From assembly GCA_947454235.1 (NCBI GenBank), contig CANGIY010000006.1:62001-126000 (forward strand): a stretch of 64,000 nucleotides of DNA, written 5' to 3'. How positions within the stretch are numbered: the stretch's first letter is position 1; each line of letters starts with the position of its first letter. Source of the stretch: Chitinophagaceae bacterium (lineage in GTDB: Bacteria; Bacteroidota; Bacteroidia; Chitinophagales; Chitinophagaceae). Under the pieces are notes generated by a model that was not told the DNA's origin, searched no databases, and saw only the letters and a list, made by a program, of their open reading frames with translations. This document shows positions 27,628 to 38,500 of this stretch, one piece after another. The position numbers and the translations under genes were made by a program.

Positions 27628-28191
27628 TTTTATAGTTTCTTCGGTCATGTGACCATCGCTTGTATTGTTGTGGATATTAGCAATTGACAAGATTGCTTTT
27701 TGAAATTCGCTTTTATACTCTTCAAACAAATCGGCAGTGATGTCCATGACCACCTGAATGCCCTTGTGGGCGTGTATAATGTTGAGGTAGTAAATATTGT
27801 GCCTTAAATGATTGCTTTCGTAGTGTGCCTTAAAGCCCAGTGCATTCTTGTGACATATCATTTCAGGGTGACTGATGCAATCAAATACTTCGTCTACCTC
27901 AAAGCTCAGTTTTTGCCTGTTCATAAGCGAGTAATTGACAAGGTCTATTGAGTCGGGCAAATCCTGAATTATAAATGCAATGTTGGGTATAATCGTCCTC
28001 CCTGCTTTATCTTTTATTTCATCGCGTTTGTAGGTATAAATAACGGGCACTGTGGTGTTTTTTACACTCGTCAAATACCACTTGTTGTTGGGTAGGCTGA
28101 ACTGAATATCAGCTTCCGGTATTTTTTGCGTTTGACCGATTGATTGTTGGCAAAGTGCCAGAAAAAGCAAGAGAGAAAAGAGAAATCGCAA
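27619..28191 (-). CDS. Secreted hypothetical protein
   Basis: A 190-residue protein with a clear signal peptide (MRFLFSLLLFLALCQQSIG, then Q) and a soluble domain beginning KIPEADIQFSLPNNKWY. No family is recognised, although the fold could be a PsbP/MOG1-like alpha-beta sandwich judging from the alternating pattern (inference). An in-frame TAG lies four codons upstream and no ATG precedes the signal peptide, so a TTG start at 28191 is the only one that keeps the export signal. The gene overlaps the convergent dehydrogenase by nine bases. Confidence 0.75.
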   Translation of the reverse strand: MRFLFSLLLFLALCQQSIGQTQKIPEADIQFSLPNNKWYLTSVKNTTVPVIYTYKRDEIKDKAGRTIIPNIAFIIQDLPDSIDLVNYSLMNRQKLSFEVDEVFDCISHPEMICHKNALGFKAHYESNHLRHNIYYLNIIHAHKGIQVVMDITADLFEEYKSEFQKAILSIANIHNNTSDGHMTEETIKLR

Positions 28192-28360
28192 TTGAAAGCC
28201 CTAGTTTTATGGACGAAGATTAAAATATCCCCCCAAAAATAACGCATAGATTTTGTAATGTTTTAGGCGCTGATTCGATGTGTTAGATAGGTAAAAAAGT
28301 TCCCCCGCAAATTCACCCTTAATATAGGTTAATTGACTATCTGTTTAACAAATTTAAAAC

Positions 28361-30829
28361 ATGAAAACTGCGTACTTGCACTCATATTCAAAAACCATCA
28401 TCATGCGCTATTGTTTTACACTCCTTCTTATTGCAGCCTCAATCATTGGTTGGGGGCACCCGCAAGATCTTTCAAAAATTGCTGGCGCAGTGAAAGACAA
28501 AGCCGGTCAGGGTATGCTTGCGGCAAACGTACTTGTGTTGAAGTCAAACGATAGCAGTTTGGTAAAAGGCGGCATAACCGATGCTGATGGTAAGTTTGAA
28601 ATAGAACTCATTGACGGTGGCAGCTACTTAGTAAAGGCATCACTACTCGGGTACAACAATGCCTATTCTGCACCTTTTAGTATCGCCAAGGGTGGCAGCA
28701 TTACAATTCCTACTTTGACTTTAACCGAAGAAACAAAACAACTGAAAGAGGTATCGATATCTTCAAAAAAACCGATGATTGAAGCAAAAGCCGATAAAAT
28801 CGTATTCAATGTTGAAAGCAGTATTAATGCAACAGGCAGCAATGCTATGGAACTACTCAGGAAGAGCCCGGGTGTAGTGGTTGATAACAACGAAAACATA
28901 GCACTTAAAGGGAAAAACGGTGTCAAAATCTACATTGATGGCAAGAAAACAGAACTCGGCCAGCAAGATTTAGTTGCCTATCTGAAATCTATCAATAGCA
29001 GTGATATCGAAGCCATTGAAATGATTAGTAACCCAAGCGCTAAATATGATGCCAGCGGTAATGCCGGAATCATCAACATTAAACTCAAAAAGAACAAGAA
29101 AATAGGCACCAATGGCAATGCCAGTTTCTCGTACATACAAGGTATCACTGCCAAAGAAAATGCTTCTTTAAGCCTGAACTACAGGAATAAAAAGGTCAAT
29201 GTTTTTGGGAATTTTTCGGGTGATAATGGTATCAACCAAAACACAATGAATATCAACAGGCTGCAATTCGATACATTATTCGATCAACATAGTGTAAACA
29301 AGCATGATAATACAGGAGTCAATGCCAAGGCTGGCGTCGATTATTTTATCAACAGCAAAAACACCATTGGCGTGCTGCTTACAACTAATATTGTGAGTGC
29401 CACCATGAACAGCATCAGCAATACCGATATCTCAACTCCAACAGGTACAATGGTGAGGAAGTTGCTGGCGTATAATCGCATACCCATGAGCCGAACCAAC
29501 AATAACGCCAACCTTAACTACCGATACACCGATACGTTTGGCAGGGAGCTAAGTGTTGATGCTGATTATGGATTGTACCGAGGACGTGGTTCCAGTTTGC
29601 AACCCAACTACTATACTTTGCCCGATAATATGCCGCTGTATTCGGTGATTAATAAAAACTACACACCCACCAATATTGATATATACACAGCCAAAGCCGA
29701 CTATGAACAGAAGATGGGAAAGGGAAAAGTAGGTCTTGGTGGCAAAATAGCCAACGTGACCACTGCCAACACTTACAATTTTTATAATGTAATAAGCGAT
29801 GTGCCGGTAATGGCGCTGGACAAAAGCAATAGCTTCAAATATACCGAGCAAGTGAGTGCAGCTTATTTAAACTACAACACCCAACTGAATACCAAATGGA
29901 GCTTGCAGGCAGGTGTGAGAATGGAAAACACAGCCAGCAAGGGCGAACTAACCCGAGCCGATGGTAAGAGTCAGACGGATGATACAGTAGTTAAAAATTA
30001 TACCGACTTCTTCCCAAGTGCTGCAATCACCTATGTAATGAATAAGAAGAACACTTTTAATGTAACCTACAGTCGTCGTATTGATAGACCTACCTACCAG
30101 GATTTGAATCCATTTGAAAACAAACTCGACGAGCTCACATACGAAAAAGGAAACGCCTTCCTGAAACCACAGTACACACAAACGGTTGAGCTAACTCATA
30201 CATTCATGGACTTTTTCAACACAACACTTGGTTATAGTTATGTGACAGATTTTGCTACCCAAATCACTGATACTTTGGGCAATGCCAACTATGTGCAAAT
30301 GCGCAATCTGGCTACACAACAAATCTACAACCTTACTGTAAGTGCACCCATCCCGATTGCTAAAATATGCACTGGCTATGTGAACCTGAACTACAACTAC
30401 CAGATTTTTGAAGGCAAAATTGGCACAACGCCTTTGAAGGTAGAGATACCGGGCTATAACATTTATGGTATGTTCAACTTTACATTGAAAAAAGGATACT
30501 CTGCTGAATTGAGTGGCTGGTATAGTGGCCCATCAATTTGGGGAGGTACGTGGAGAACAAAACCACAAGGAGGAATTGATCTGGGCGTTCAACGCGTTTT
30601 CTGGAATAACAATGCAACCATAAAAGTCTCGTTTACCGATATACTTTATACAATGCCATGGAAGGCTGACAACAATTTCGGTGGAGTGATTATGCACGGA
30701 AGCGGTGCATGGGAAAGCCAGACAGCGCGCCTAAGCTTCTCCTATAAATTTGGCTCTAACCAAATTGCAGGTCACAAAAACCGCAAAACCGGCATGGAAG
30801 ACGAAGGCAGCAGGATTAAGGGGAAATAA
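28361..30829 (+). CDS. TonB-dependent outer-membrane receptor family protein (OMP beta-barrel type)
   Basis: An 822-residue outer-membrane protein. The signal peptide follows the second Met (MRYCFTLLLIAASIIGWG, start 28403 also possible). A CarboxypepD_reg beta-sandwich occupies about residues 40-130 (IAGAVKDKAGQGMLAANVLV). A short plug begins at about 150 (NAMELLRKSPGVVVD, then KIYIDGKK and YDASGNAGIINI), and a long barrel region (OMP_b-brl_3 type) runs to the end. These receptors import large or scarce substrates with TonB energy; the ligand is unknown. Separated from the next TonB receptor by about 430 bases, so probably transcribed alone. Confidence 0.88.
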   Translation: MKTAYLHSYSKTIIMRYCFTLLLIAASIIGWGHPQDLSKIAGAVKDKAGQGMLAANVLVLKSNDSSLVKGGITDADGKFEIELIDGGSYLVKASLLGYNNAYSAPFSIAKGGSITIPTLTLTEETKQLKEVSISSKKPMIEAKADKIVFNVESSINATGSNAMELLRKSPGVVVDNNENIALKGKNGVKIYIDGKKTELGQQDLVAYLKSINSSDIEAIEMISNPSAKYDASGNAGIINIKLKKNKKIGTNGNASFSYIQGITAKENASLSLNYRNKKVNVFGNFSGDNGINQNTMNINRLQFDTLFDQHSVNKHDNTGVNAKAGVDYFINSKNTIGVLLTTNIVSATMNSISNTDISTPTGTMVRKLLAYNRIPMSRTNNNANLNYRYTDTFGRELSVDADYGLYRGRGSSLQPNYYTLPDNMPLYSVINKNYTPTNIDIYTAKADYEQKMGKGKVGLGGKIANVTTANTYNFYNVISDVPVMALDKSNSFKYTEQVSAAYLNYNTQLNTKWSLQAGVRMENTASKGELTRADGKSQTDDTVVKNYTDFFPSAAITYVMNKKNTFNVTYSRRIDRPTYQDLNPFENKLDELTYEKGNAFLKPQYTQTVELTHTFMDFFNTTLGYSYVTDFATQITDTLGNANYVQMRNLATQQIYNLTVSAPIPIAKICTGYVNLNYNYQIFEGKIGTTPLKVEIPGYNIYGMFNFTLKKGYSAELSGWYSGPSIWGGTWRTKPQGGIDLGVQRVFWNNNATIKVSFTDILYTMPWKADNNFGGVIMHGSGAWESQTARLSFSYKFGSNQIAGHKNRKTGMEDEGSRIKGK

Positions 30830-31257
30830 AAGCGTTACTTTAGAAAAAGTGAAAATTGATTGCGATCAAAATGCACAGCGCGAAAAGGGTTTGATAATGA
30901 AGCTAACACCAATAACAGCGAACTAATATCCTCATTAATATTTTTTATATATTGTATAAACAACAATGAGCATCAACCTTAATCAAGCCGTATTTACATC
31001 CACACCAGTTCTTGAAAGGCAATTACCTGTTATCTATGTTGCCCATGATAACATTCTTTTTTACCACCGGGTATTTGATTTTAAAGTTCTGCATATTCAC
31101 CGACGACTATTTGATCCTTCCCTGTTTAAAATCCTGTCCAAAACATTTATTAATTCCCAAGCTACAATAGAATTTAACTATACACTGCTGTTTTAATAGA
31201 ATTATATAGCTTGACTTAATTTTGTTTAACTATTTTTGTAAAAAATTAAACAAAATT
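30830..31257. other. Intergenic region between two TonB-receptor genes
   Basis: No convincing gene in these 428 bases. A 76-codon ORF (30966-31196) has no signal peptide, motif or ribosome-binding context and is left out. The only clear signal is the promoter at 31211-31238 for the next gene. Confidence 0.6.
31211..31238 (+). promoter_or_regulatory. Bacteroidota-type promoter for the second TonB receptor
   Basis: TTG at 31211-31213 and TATTTTTG at 31231-31238 with a 17-base spacer. The ATG at 31258 lies 20 bases downstream, which excludes the TTG at 31222 as start. Confidence 0.7.
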
Positions 31258-33693
31258 ATGCGATTTGTATCCTCATTGCTCACGCTCGTTCTGGTCAGCA
31301 CCTTTGCGTTTGCCCAAAAAGGAACCATCCGTGGTTCGGTGTCAGATAAAAGGGCTCAGTTCCCTGTTATAGGAGCAGTACTTACAATTGAAACAACGGC
31401 TTTCGGCGCAGTTACAGATACTGATGGTAGTTTCTCCATTCGCGAAATACCCGGTGGTAGCTACAATCTAAGAGTGCAGGCTTCGGGGTACGAACCGTTG
31501 ATGATGTATAATGTGGTTGTTACATCGGGCAATGAAAATATTTTACACATTGAGCTTGAAAGCGGCAGGCGCGATACACTCAAAGAGGTGGTGGTGCGCA
31601 AAAATCCGTTTTCTCACTCTATTGAAACTCCTCTTTCGGTTCAATCGCTTTCAGCTCAGGAAATTAAGAGCAACCCCGGCGGTAACTTCGATATCTCACG
31701 CGTCATTCAGGCTTTCCCGGGCGTTGGCGGTACATCAGGCTCGGTAGGTGGTTATCGCAACGATATCATCATAAGAGGTGGCGCACCCAACGAAAACGTG
31801 TATTATATTGATGGTATTGAAGTGCCAATTATCAATCACTTCGCAACTCAAGGTTCAGCAGGCGGACCTACGGGCATTATAAATACCTCATTTATTGAAG
31901 ATGTGAATTTGTACACTGGTGCGTTTCCTGCTAAGTATGATAATCCGCTTTCAGGTGTCATGCAAATGAAAATGAGAGATGCCAACCCCGACAAAATTCA
32001 AAACAACATGCGCTTAAGTGCTACCGAATTTGCGTTTTCATCTGAAGGACCTATTACCGATAAAATATCATACGAGGCATCTATTCGCAGATCGTACCTT
32101 CAGTTTTTGTTTAAGGGTTTGGAAATTCCTATTCAGCCTTCTTATTGGGATTTTCAGTATAAAATAAACTACAAGATCAATAAAAAACTCACCCTATACA
32201 CAATAGGTATAGGTGCCATTGACGATTTCAGTTTCATGACTCCTAAAAACTTAACGCCTGAAAATGTTTACATTCTCCATTCTAATCCACTCAACAAACA
32301 GTGGAGTTATACCAATGGATATGGCTTGAAGAAGTTGATAAAAAAGGGTTATTGGAATCTTACTTTCAGTAGAAACATGCTTGTAAACCAACTTGATAAA
32401 TACACCGATAACCAAAACCCTTCAGAAGCAACAAGGTTATTGAAAACCAATTCGACCGAAGCAGAGACCAAGTTGCGTTTTCAGGTGAATAAATTTGATG
32501 GCATCTGGAGTTGGAGTTATGGCGCAATGGTGCAGTACGATGAATTTAAAAACGATTTGTTTGCACAACTGACTACACCTGTAACCGATAGCACAGGCAA
32601 TGTAATAGTGCCTGCTGTAACTGTAAAAAGCAATACGAACTTGAACTTTGTGCGTTTTGGAGCACATGCTCAGGTTGCCGGCGATTTCATGCAGCGCAAA
32701 CTCAATGTATCTCTGGGTGTGCGCGTTGATGGAAACACGTTCACCAACAACGGAGATAATGTAATTAACCAGCTTTCGCCAAGATTATCAGCGAGCTACA
32801 AGCTATTAGATAATCTCAATTTCAATGCGTCAGTGGGCAGATACTTTAAAATACCTACTTATACCGTTCTCGGCTTTACGAGTGTGAGTGGCGTTTATCT
32901 GAATCAGGGTTCGGCATACACACAATGCGATCATATTGTGGGCGGACTTGAATACTTACCTAAATGGCAGGGTGCAAGATTCACTCTGGAGGCATTCAGC
33001 AAAAACTATTCTAATTACCCGGTTTCTATGCGCGACGGCATTTCCCTTGCCAATAAGGGCGGCGACTTTGCTGTACTGGGTAACGAACAGGTCACAACCA
33101 ATGGACAAGGCAGGGCATACGGAGCAGAATTCCAGTTTCAACAAAAGCTGATTAAGAACTTGTTTGTGGTGTTATCTTATACCTACTATAAAAGTGAATT
33201 CACCAACTTTGATGGTAAATATGTACCTGCATCGTGGGATAACCGCCATTTGTTGTCGTTCATTGGTGGTTATAAATTCAAGCGAAATTACGAACTGGGT
33301 GTAAAATTCCGTTACCAAGGTGGTGCACCTTATACACCGTTCGATTTGGCTTCTTCGCAGGTTAACTATTCGACATTGGGAACCGGAGTACTTGACAACA
33401 GTCAATTCAACACCCTGCGCCTTGCCGACTTCAACTCAATGGACATCAGGCTTGATAAAAAGTGGAACTACAAGAAATGGACACTCGACCTGTTCTTTGA
33501 TGTCACTAATGCTTATGCTGCTGCGCAACCATCAAAACCAACTTTCACATTTAAGCGCACTGCTGATAATAAAGACTTTGTAACTACCGATGGTAAGCCA
33601 TTGAAGGCTGATGGCAGCAACGGGGTGCCATTAATTCTCAATAATTCGAGCAAAGTTGTTGTTCCTTCTCTGGGTTTTATTGTTGAGTTTTAA
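31258..33693 (+). CDS. TonB-dependent receptor with CarboxypepD_reg and plug domains
   Basis: An 811-residue receptor. The signal peptide MRFVSSLLTLVLVSTFAFA is followed by QKGTIRGSV. The carboxypeptidase-regulatory-like domain covers residues 20-110. The plug has LSVQSLSAQEI, IQAFPGVGG, IIIRGGAPNENVYYIDGIEVP and the TGAFPAKYDNPLSG stretch. A C-terminal barrel ends ...LGFIVEF, with the terminal Phe typical of outer-membrane barrels. Ligand unknown. Promoter and start are well defined; the gene stands alone upstream of the NHL protein. Confidence 0.92.
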   Translation: MRFVSSLLTLVLVSTFAFAQKGTIRGSVSDKRAQFPVIGAVLTIETTAFGAVTDTDGSFSIREIPGGSYNLRVQASGYEPLMMYNVVVTSGNENILHIELESGRRDTLKEVVVRKNPFSHSIETPLSVQSLSAQEIKSNPGGNFDISRVIQAFPGVGGTSGSVGGYRNDIIIRGGAPNENVYYIDGIEVPIINHFATQGSAGGPTGIINTSFIEDVNLYTGAFPAKYDNPLSGVMQMKMRDANPDKIQNNMRLSATEFAFSSEGPITDKISYEASIRRSYLQFLFKGLEIPIQPSYWDFQYKINYKINKKLTLYTIGIGAIDDFSFMTPKNLTPENVYILHSNPLNKQWSYTNGYGLKKLIKKGYWNLTFSRNMLVNQLDKYTDNQNPSEATRLLKTNSTEAETKLRFQVNKFDGIWSWSYGAMVQYDEFKNDLFAQLTTPVTDSTGNVIVPAVTVKSNTNLNFVRFGAHAQVAGDFMQRKLNVSLGVRVDGNTFTNNGDNVINQLSPRLSASYKLLDNLNFNASVGRYFKIPTYTVLGFTSVSGVYLNQGSAYTQCDHIVGGLEYLPKWQGARFTLEAFSKNYSNYPVSMRDGISLANKGGDFAVLGNEQVTTNGQGRAYGAEFQFQQKLIKNLFVVLSYTYYKSEFTNFDGKYVPASWDNRHLLSFIGGYKFKRNYELGVKFRYQGGAPYTPFDLASSQVNYSTLGTGVLDNSQFNTLRLADFNSMDIRLDKKWNYKKWTLDLFFDVTNAYAAAQPSKPTFTFKRTADNKDFVTTDGKPLKADGSNGVPLILNNSSKVVVPSLGFIVEF

Positions 33694-33775
33694 ACGGTTG
33701 CATTTTATTTCGTCATCTGAACATTTATTTGAAAAACCTTGATAAAAGGCAACTGAAATGATTGAATAAATTATA

Positions 33776-33783
33776 TACCTTCG
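33776..33783 (+). promoter_or_regulatory. Candidate -7 element TACCTTCG
   Basis: One mismatch to TAnnTTTG and 29 bases before the ATG of the NHL-repeat protein. The same TACCTT core precedes the secreted protein at 15824. Confidence 0.5.
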
Positions 33784-33811
33784 CCATCATTACCTTAAAT
33801 TAATTATTAGC

Positions 33812-35176
33812 ATGAAAAAGAACTTGTTGCTTCTTTGTTTTGCAACGTTTGGATTGCATTCTTTCGGCAACGCTCAAGTAATTACTACTTTAGCTGGTAC
33901 AGGCACTCCGGGTTTTTCTGGTGACAATGCGCCGGCAACTGCCGCAAAGCTGAACACACCCTATGGTGTTATTGGATTTTCAACGGGAGAAGTGTTTATC
34001 GCTGACCAAGGAAATAATAGAATTAGAAGGGTAGACGGAAGCGGAATTATTGCGACTGTAGTTGGTACAGGTGCCACCTACTTCAATGGAGATTCTTTAG
34101 CTGCTACTCAAACCAATATTCAGGGTCCACGCGGTCTAGCGGTTGACTTTGATAATAATTTAGTGTTTACTGATTATGGAAACAACCGTATCAGGATTTA
34201 TAACACAGCCACTCACTCCATTTTAACAGTAGCTGGTTCGGCAACACCGGGCTTTGCGGGTGAAGGAATTGCGGCTAACGACCCTTCTGTTCAAGTTAAC
34301 TACCCATGGGGCATTTGTGTCGACAGGTCCAATGCGATTTACTTTGCAGATCAGTTGAACTGCAGAGTGAGAATGATTGATGCATCTGGTATAATACATA
34401 CTGTTGCAGGTAATGGTACTTGCTTTATTGGTGGCGATGGTGGTCAGGCTTCGGCAGCGACATTGCAATACCCAACTTCGGTAGCTACCGACGATAGCGG
34501 TAACGTGTACATAGCTGATGACGGTAACAACAGAATCAGAAAGATTAATACTTCTGGTGTTATTTCAACTATTACAGGGTCTGCAACCTATGGCTTTACG
34601 GGTGATGGCGGTCCTGCCACTGCTGCAAAAGTCGATCACCCAACTACATTACGTTTGGACGGATTGGGAAGTGTTTATTTTACCGATGTCAATAACAACC
34701 GAATCAGGAAAATTGATAATTCCGGTAACATCAATACCATTGCCGGTAATGGCACCGCCGGTTTTGCTGGCGACAATGGTGCCGCCGTTCGTGCGCAACT
34801 AAATTCTCCAATGGATGTGTCGGTGGTTGCATCTGCTCAAAAAATCTACATTGCAGACAAAGAAAATCACCGCATCAGAGTTATTGACTTATCTCGTGCT
34901 CCCGATGCAGTAGAAAATGTGCAAAAAGAACCCCATGGTAGTTTAACCGTATTTGGTAACCCATGCAGGCAGAGTGTTGTGGTTTCGCCACAAAGTATAC
35001 TCGCAAATGAAGTTGATCTTACTTTGAGCGACCTGCAAGGTAAAGTTTTAAAAACGTACCACCTCACTGCCAACCACGCACACAAAATAGACTTGAACGT
35101 ACCGGCAGGTAATTACATTTTGAAATCAGACGATGGCAAAGAAGTTTTCAACGAACGCATTTCAGTAGTTGAGTAA
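33812..35176 (+). CDS. NHL-repeat beta-propeller protein with T9SS type A sorting domain
   Basis: A 454-residue exported protein. The signal peptide is MKKNLLLLCFATFGLHSFGN, then AQ. Six NHL-type blades follow, each with the paired pattern [IV]xT[IV]AGxGxxGFxGDxGxA and a strand xxDxxNNRIRx[IV]. The C-terminus (LTVFGNPCRQSVVV to ERISVVE) is a type A sorting domain in which the usual P-N-P is replaced by GNP-C. It is likely a surface-attached binding or scaffolding protein. A strong terminator follows; the family B repeat lies beyond it. Confidence 0.9.
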   Translation: MKKNLLLLCFATFGLHSFGNAQVITTLAGTGTPGFSGDNAPATAAKLNTPYGVIGFSTGEVFIADQGNNRIRRVDGSGIIATVVGTGATYFNGDSLAATQTNIQGPRGLAVDFDNNLVFTDYGNNRIRIYNTATHSILTVAGSATPGFAGEGIAANDPSVQVNYPWGICVDRSNAIYFADQLNCRVRMIDASGIIHTVAGNGTCFIGGDGGQASAATLQYPTSVATDDSGNVYIADDGNNRIRKINTSGVISTITGSATYGFTGDGGPATAAKVDHPTTLRLDGLGSVYFTDVNNNRIRKIDNSGNINTIAGNGTAGFAGDNGAAVRAQLNSPMDVSVVASAQKIYIADKENHRIRVIDLSRAPDAVENVQKEPHGSLTVFGNPCRQSVVVSPQSILANEVDLTLSDLQGKVLKTYHLTANHAHKIDLNVPAGNYILKSDDGKEVFNERISVVE

Positions 35177-35199
35177 TTTCAATACAACATTTTGTTACA

Positions 35200-35228
35200 A
35201 TGCGCCCTCACCGGGGCGCATTTTTTTT
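35200..35228 (+). terminator. Rho-independent terminator
   Basis: TGCGCCC and GGGGCGCA pair around a short loop, followed by eight T, ending the NHL-protein transcript. Confidence 0.9.
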
Positions 35229-35244
35229 GAGGGGGTAAAGTACT

Positions 35245-35305
35245 GTTGCGGCTGCCGTCAAAAAGACCGCTATAATGCGCAGCACAAGTGAAAAACACTT
35301 GCACT
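35245..35305. repeat. Interspersed hairpin repeat, family B, copy 2
   Basis: Opposite orientation to the copy at 20056-20116. It carries the same GGTC-AAAAA-GACC type stem (here with a G-to-C change) and ends in a second hairpin CAAGTG-AAAAA-CACTTG. Confidence 0.75.
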
Positions 35306-35314
35306 ACCTAAACC

Positions 35315-35545
35315 CTACATTCCCGGAATCTCACCTTCATAGGGCAGGCGCATAAAACCGCAATTGTTGCAGGAAAGGATGGTTTTGGGCTTGCTGATGG
35401 GGAAAATGGGCATGAAGAAGGCTGAAAAGTACTCGCAGATCATTTCTTCGTGCAGGTCGTGGCGGCAATGAGGGCAACCGCCGGGCACCACTACTCCACC
35501 CTCAACGGGCTTATGTTTCATTTTAGTACCCAGAACAAAAAACAT
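35315..35545 (-). CDS. Small zinc-ribbon protein
   Basis: A protein of 68-76 residues with two CxxC knuckles, CPHC and CNNC, about 34 residues apart, which form a zinc ribbon. The sequence between them (EEMICEYFSAFFMPIFPISKP) is hydrophobic. ATG at 35545 or at 35521 (MKHKPVEGG) may be the start. The function is unknown; a role as a zinc-ribbon adaptor is only a guess. It lies 10 bases downstream of the TPR gene and is probably co-transcribed with it and the TonB receptor upstream. Confidence 0.7.
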   Translation of the reverse strand: MFFVLGTKMKHKPVEGGVVVPGGCPHCRHDLHEEMICEYFSAFFMPIFPISKPKTILSCNNCGFMRLPYEGEIPGM

Positions 35546-35555
35546 ACATGCGGCT

Positions 35556-38500
35556 TTATTGTTTCGATTCTTCTTTCTTCAGCTTGCTTTGCTTTTTCTC
35601 CAGGTCTTTAGCCACTTCAAGTTTTGTTGATGCCTCTTGCTTCAATTCAGCAATATTGCAATGCTTTACGATGCTCGCAAATGTAGCCTTGGCATTGAAA
35701 TAGTCTTTTTCCTTGATGAAGATATCGCCTAGTAATATGTACGACTTTACAATCCAGTATTCGTGACCTGCTGCTTCTTTAATGGTTTCATTGGCAGCCT
35801 GTTCAGCTTGCATCAGTGAGTCCTGGCTTGCCAAAATCTCTGATATCCTATACCTGCTTTCAGCAGCCACGTCGCCATTTTTCTCACCAATTAAAAGCTT
35901 GTAGTGTTCCATCGCCGAATCAGTTTTGCCTGATTTCTGTTCTGCCCTTGCCTTGATAAACTTTGCTTCCACAATGTTTTCAGGGGTATTGTCGCGCAGT
36001 GCAAGGAACGAATCAGCATTGATGCGCGCCAGAGAATCTTTACCACCACGGTAAGCACTCTTCATCATACCCTGATAGCACAATTGCTTTTGTATGTTGG
36101 TTGCCGCAGCACTGTCTTTGAGCTTCTTGTAATAACCAAAAGCACCATTGTAGTCAGAATCGCTGTAAGCGATAATAGCATTGCGTGCAGCACTGTTTTC
36201 AGAAAACTCATTCCACTGATGGGCTAACACAGTATCGTAGTCTTTGCGGGCAGTTTTATTGGCTTTTAACTGGTAATTGCACTCAGCCCTATAGTAATGT
36301 GCCTTGATGGCAAATAGTCCGTTCGGGAACTCTTTCAGGTAGGCATTGAATGATTTAATGGCTTCATCCCACTTGCTCGATGCATACTGGTTTTCGGCAG
36401 CAGCATAGTAGGTTGAATCAAGTGCATTTCTTTCAGCACCCGGCAAGTTGGTTTCTTTCAGGAATTGAGCGAATGAACCGGGCTGGTTGGTTTGAATGTA
36501 CAAACTCTTTAACGCGTCGAGTGCCGTCATGCGCTCGTCAGAAGCAGGATACTTAGATACCACGACTTTGTACGCCCTGATGGCCTCTTCCGGCTCTTCA
36601 TTCGCCTGGTGTACAAATCCTATTTTCAACCAAGCTTTAGGAGCAAGGGCTTTATCGTTGGCACTATCAACAAGGTATTTGAGGTGGTTAAGTGCCTGCG
36701 GGTATTTGTTAGTCTCTATATAGGTAATAGCAAGTTCATAACGCGCACTGTTGGCATACACCGACTGAGGTACTTTTTTGACAATCTCATTCAACACCCA
36801 AATCTTGTCATTCGTTTTGCCCTGCAAACCGAGTATAATGCTCTTCTGGTATTGCGCGTAATCGGCATTACTACTGTCGTTCTTAACTACTTTATCGTAC
36901 AGGCTAAGTGCTTTCTCAAAATTCTGCGTCATGAAGATGGCATCAGCTTCGTGAATGGCAGCATCAGCCGTAGTAGCAGCATCACCATTTTTGTATTGTG
37001 CCGCCTTGTTGAAGAACACCTGCGCATCGGCATACTTCTTCATTTCGAAGTAGCAGTAGCCAATCGTCAGGTTTGCATGTTGCTCATTCACCACCGGCGA
37101 AAATCCTGCCAGTACTTTAGTGTCCAGCTTACGGTTCAGGAAGCCCTGCATTTCAGTTATTGCCGACAAATATCCTTTTTCACGATAGTGCAATTCACCC
37201 ATCCAAAAAAGAGCTGCAGCCTCGTAATCGGGGCTATAAAACTCATGCTTAATGCAATTTTGAAAGTTGGCTAGTGCCTCATCGCTATTGCCCTTCCTGA
37301 ACTGTTGTACACCGTACCCATACGATGCTTTCTGATATACCTGCCAGTAGTTTTTGTCCTTAGTATTTACCGCTTTCAAATATTCAAGTGCTTTCTCAAA
37401 ATCGGCTGTTTTAAGTAATAGGTCTGAAGTCATGGTATTGGCTTCATCACCGTAACTACTTGAAGGGAACGTTTTTAATAATGTCTTGAGTTGTTCGATT
37501 GCTGCATCGTAAAACCCATCTTCATAGCTCAGTCGGGCAAATAAAATCATTGAGGCCTCTTGCTGCGCCTTGTTGAAAGGCATATCAGCGCAAAACCCGA
37601 ACGCATTGCGAGCGCCTACCCTATCGTTGGTTTTCAGGTAACAATCGCCTAGTAAGTACATAGCCGTTTGCCCCAGCGAGTCTTTTTCGTTACTCAGTGT
37701 TTTGAAATCTTCTACTGCCTTTTTCCACTCGTGCAACTGGTAGTAGCAGTAACCCATTTTGTACAGGTCTTCTTTGCGAATCTTATCGGTGTGGTTGTAA
37801 TAATATTCGAAGAATGGCACTGCCTCTTTGAACTTCAAATCTTCAAAGTAACACTGAGCAATTAAAAGGTGTACATCATTGTCGTAGTAGCTTTTAATAG
37901 TATCGCTTAATATAACGATACCCAGCTTTAAAGCTGTTTCCTTTTTCCCCTGAAAATAATTGATTTCCGCAATGTAATATGGAACAACTGCATGATAGTC
38001 AGGGTGCGCCTTTATGCGTTCAAAGCTCCTGAGTGCCTGCTCCAGTTTATTTTCATTGTAACACAACAAGCCATAATAGTAATTGGCTGCCATGTAGTAT
38101 TTATCTTCCTTCAGTTCTTTAATGAAAGAAAAAAGAGGTTCTGCTTTTTTGAAGTTTTTAGTAACGAAATAACAATATGCCAGCTCAAACTTAGCGGCAG
38201 CTATTTCAGCATTCGACAGGTTTTCGAGCCCTGCCTTTTCGTAATATTCCTTGGCTTCTTTGTATTGTTCTTTCTTGAAATAGTACTGAGCTATAGAAAA
38301 GGAAAGTCGCTGGCGATAAGCATTGTCTCCGGTTTCGGAAAGCAACTTTTCGGCATCGTCAATACCTGTTTTGCTCTCAGTTTTTAAATCGGCAACTGCG
38401 ACTATAAACTTAGCATGGTCGGCATCAAGTTGTGAAACGTTGCTTCCTTTTTCTGCCAGAAAACGGTGTGCTGTTTGCTCGGCAGCGTGGTACAAACCCT

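Noticed and set aside
28192-28360. Possible cobalamin riboswitch upstream of a TonB receptor
   Set aside because: No B12-box (GCCACTG) or matching stems were found upstream of any of the three receptors.
30966-31196. 76-codon ORF between two TonB receptors
   Set aside because: No signal peptide, domain, ribosome-binding context or promoter; the region is AT-rich and the frame looks random.
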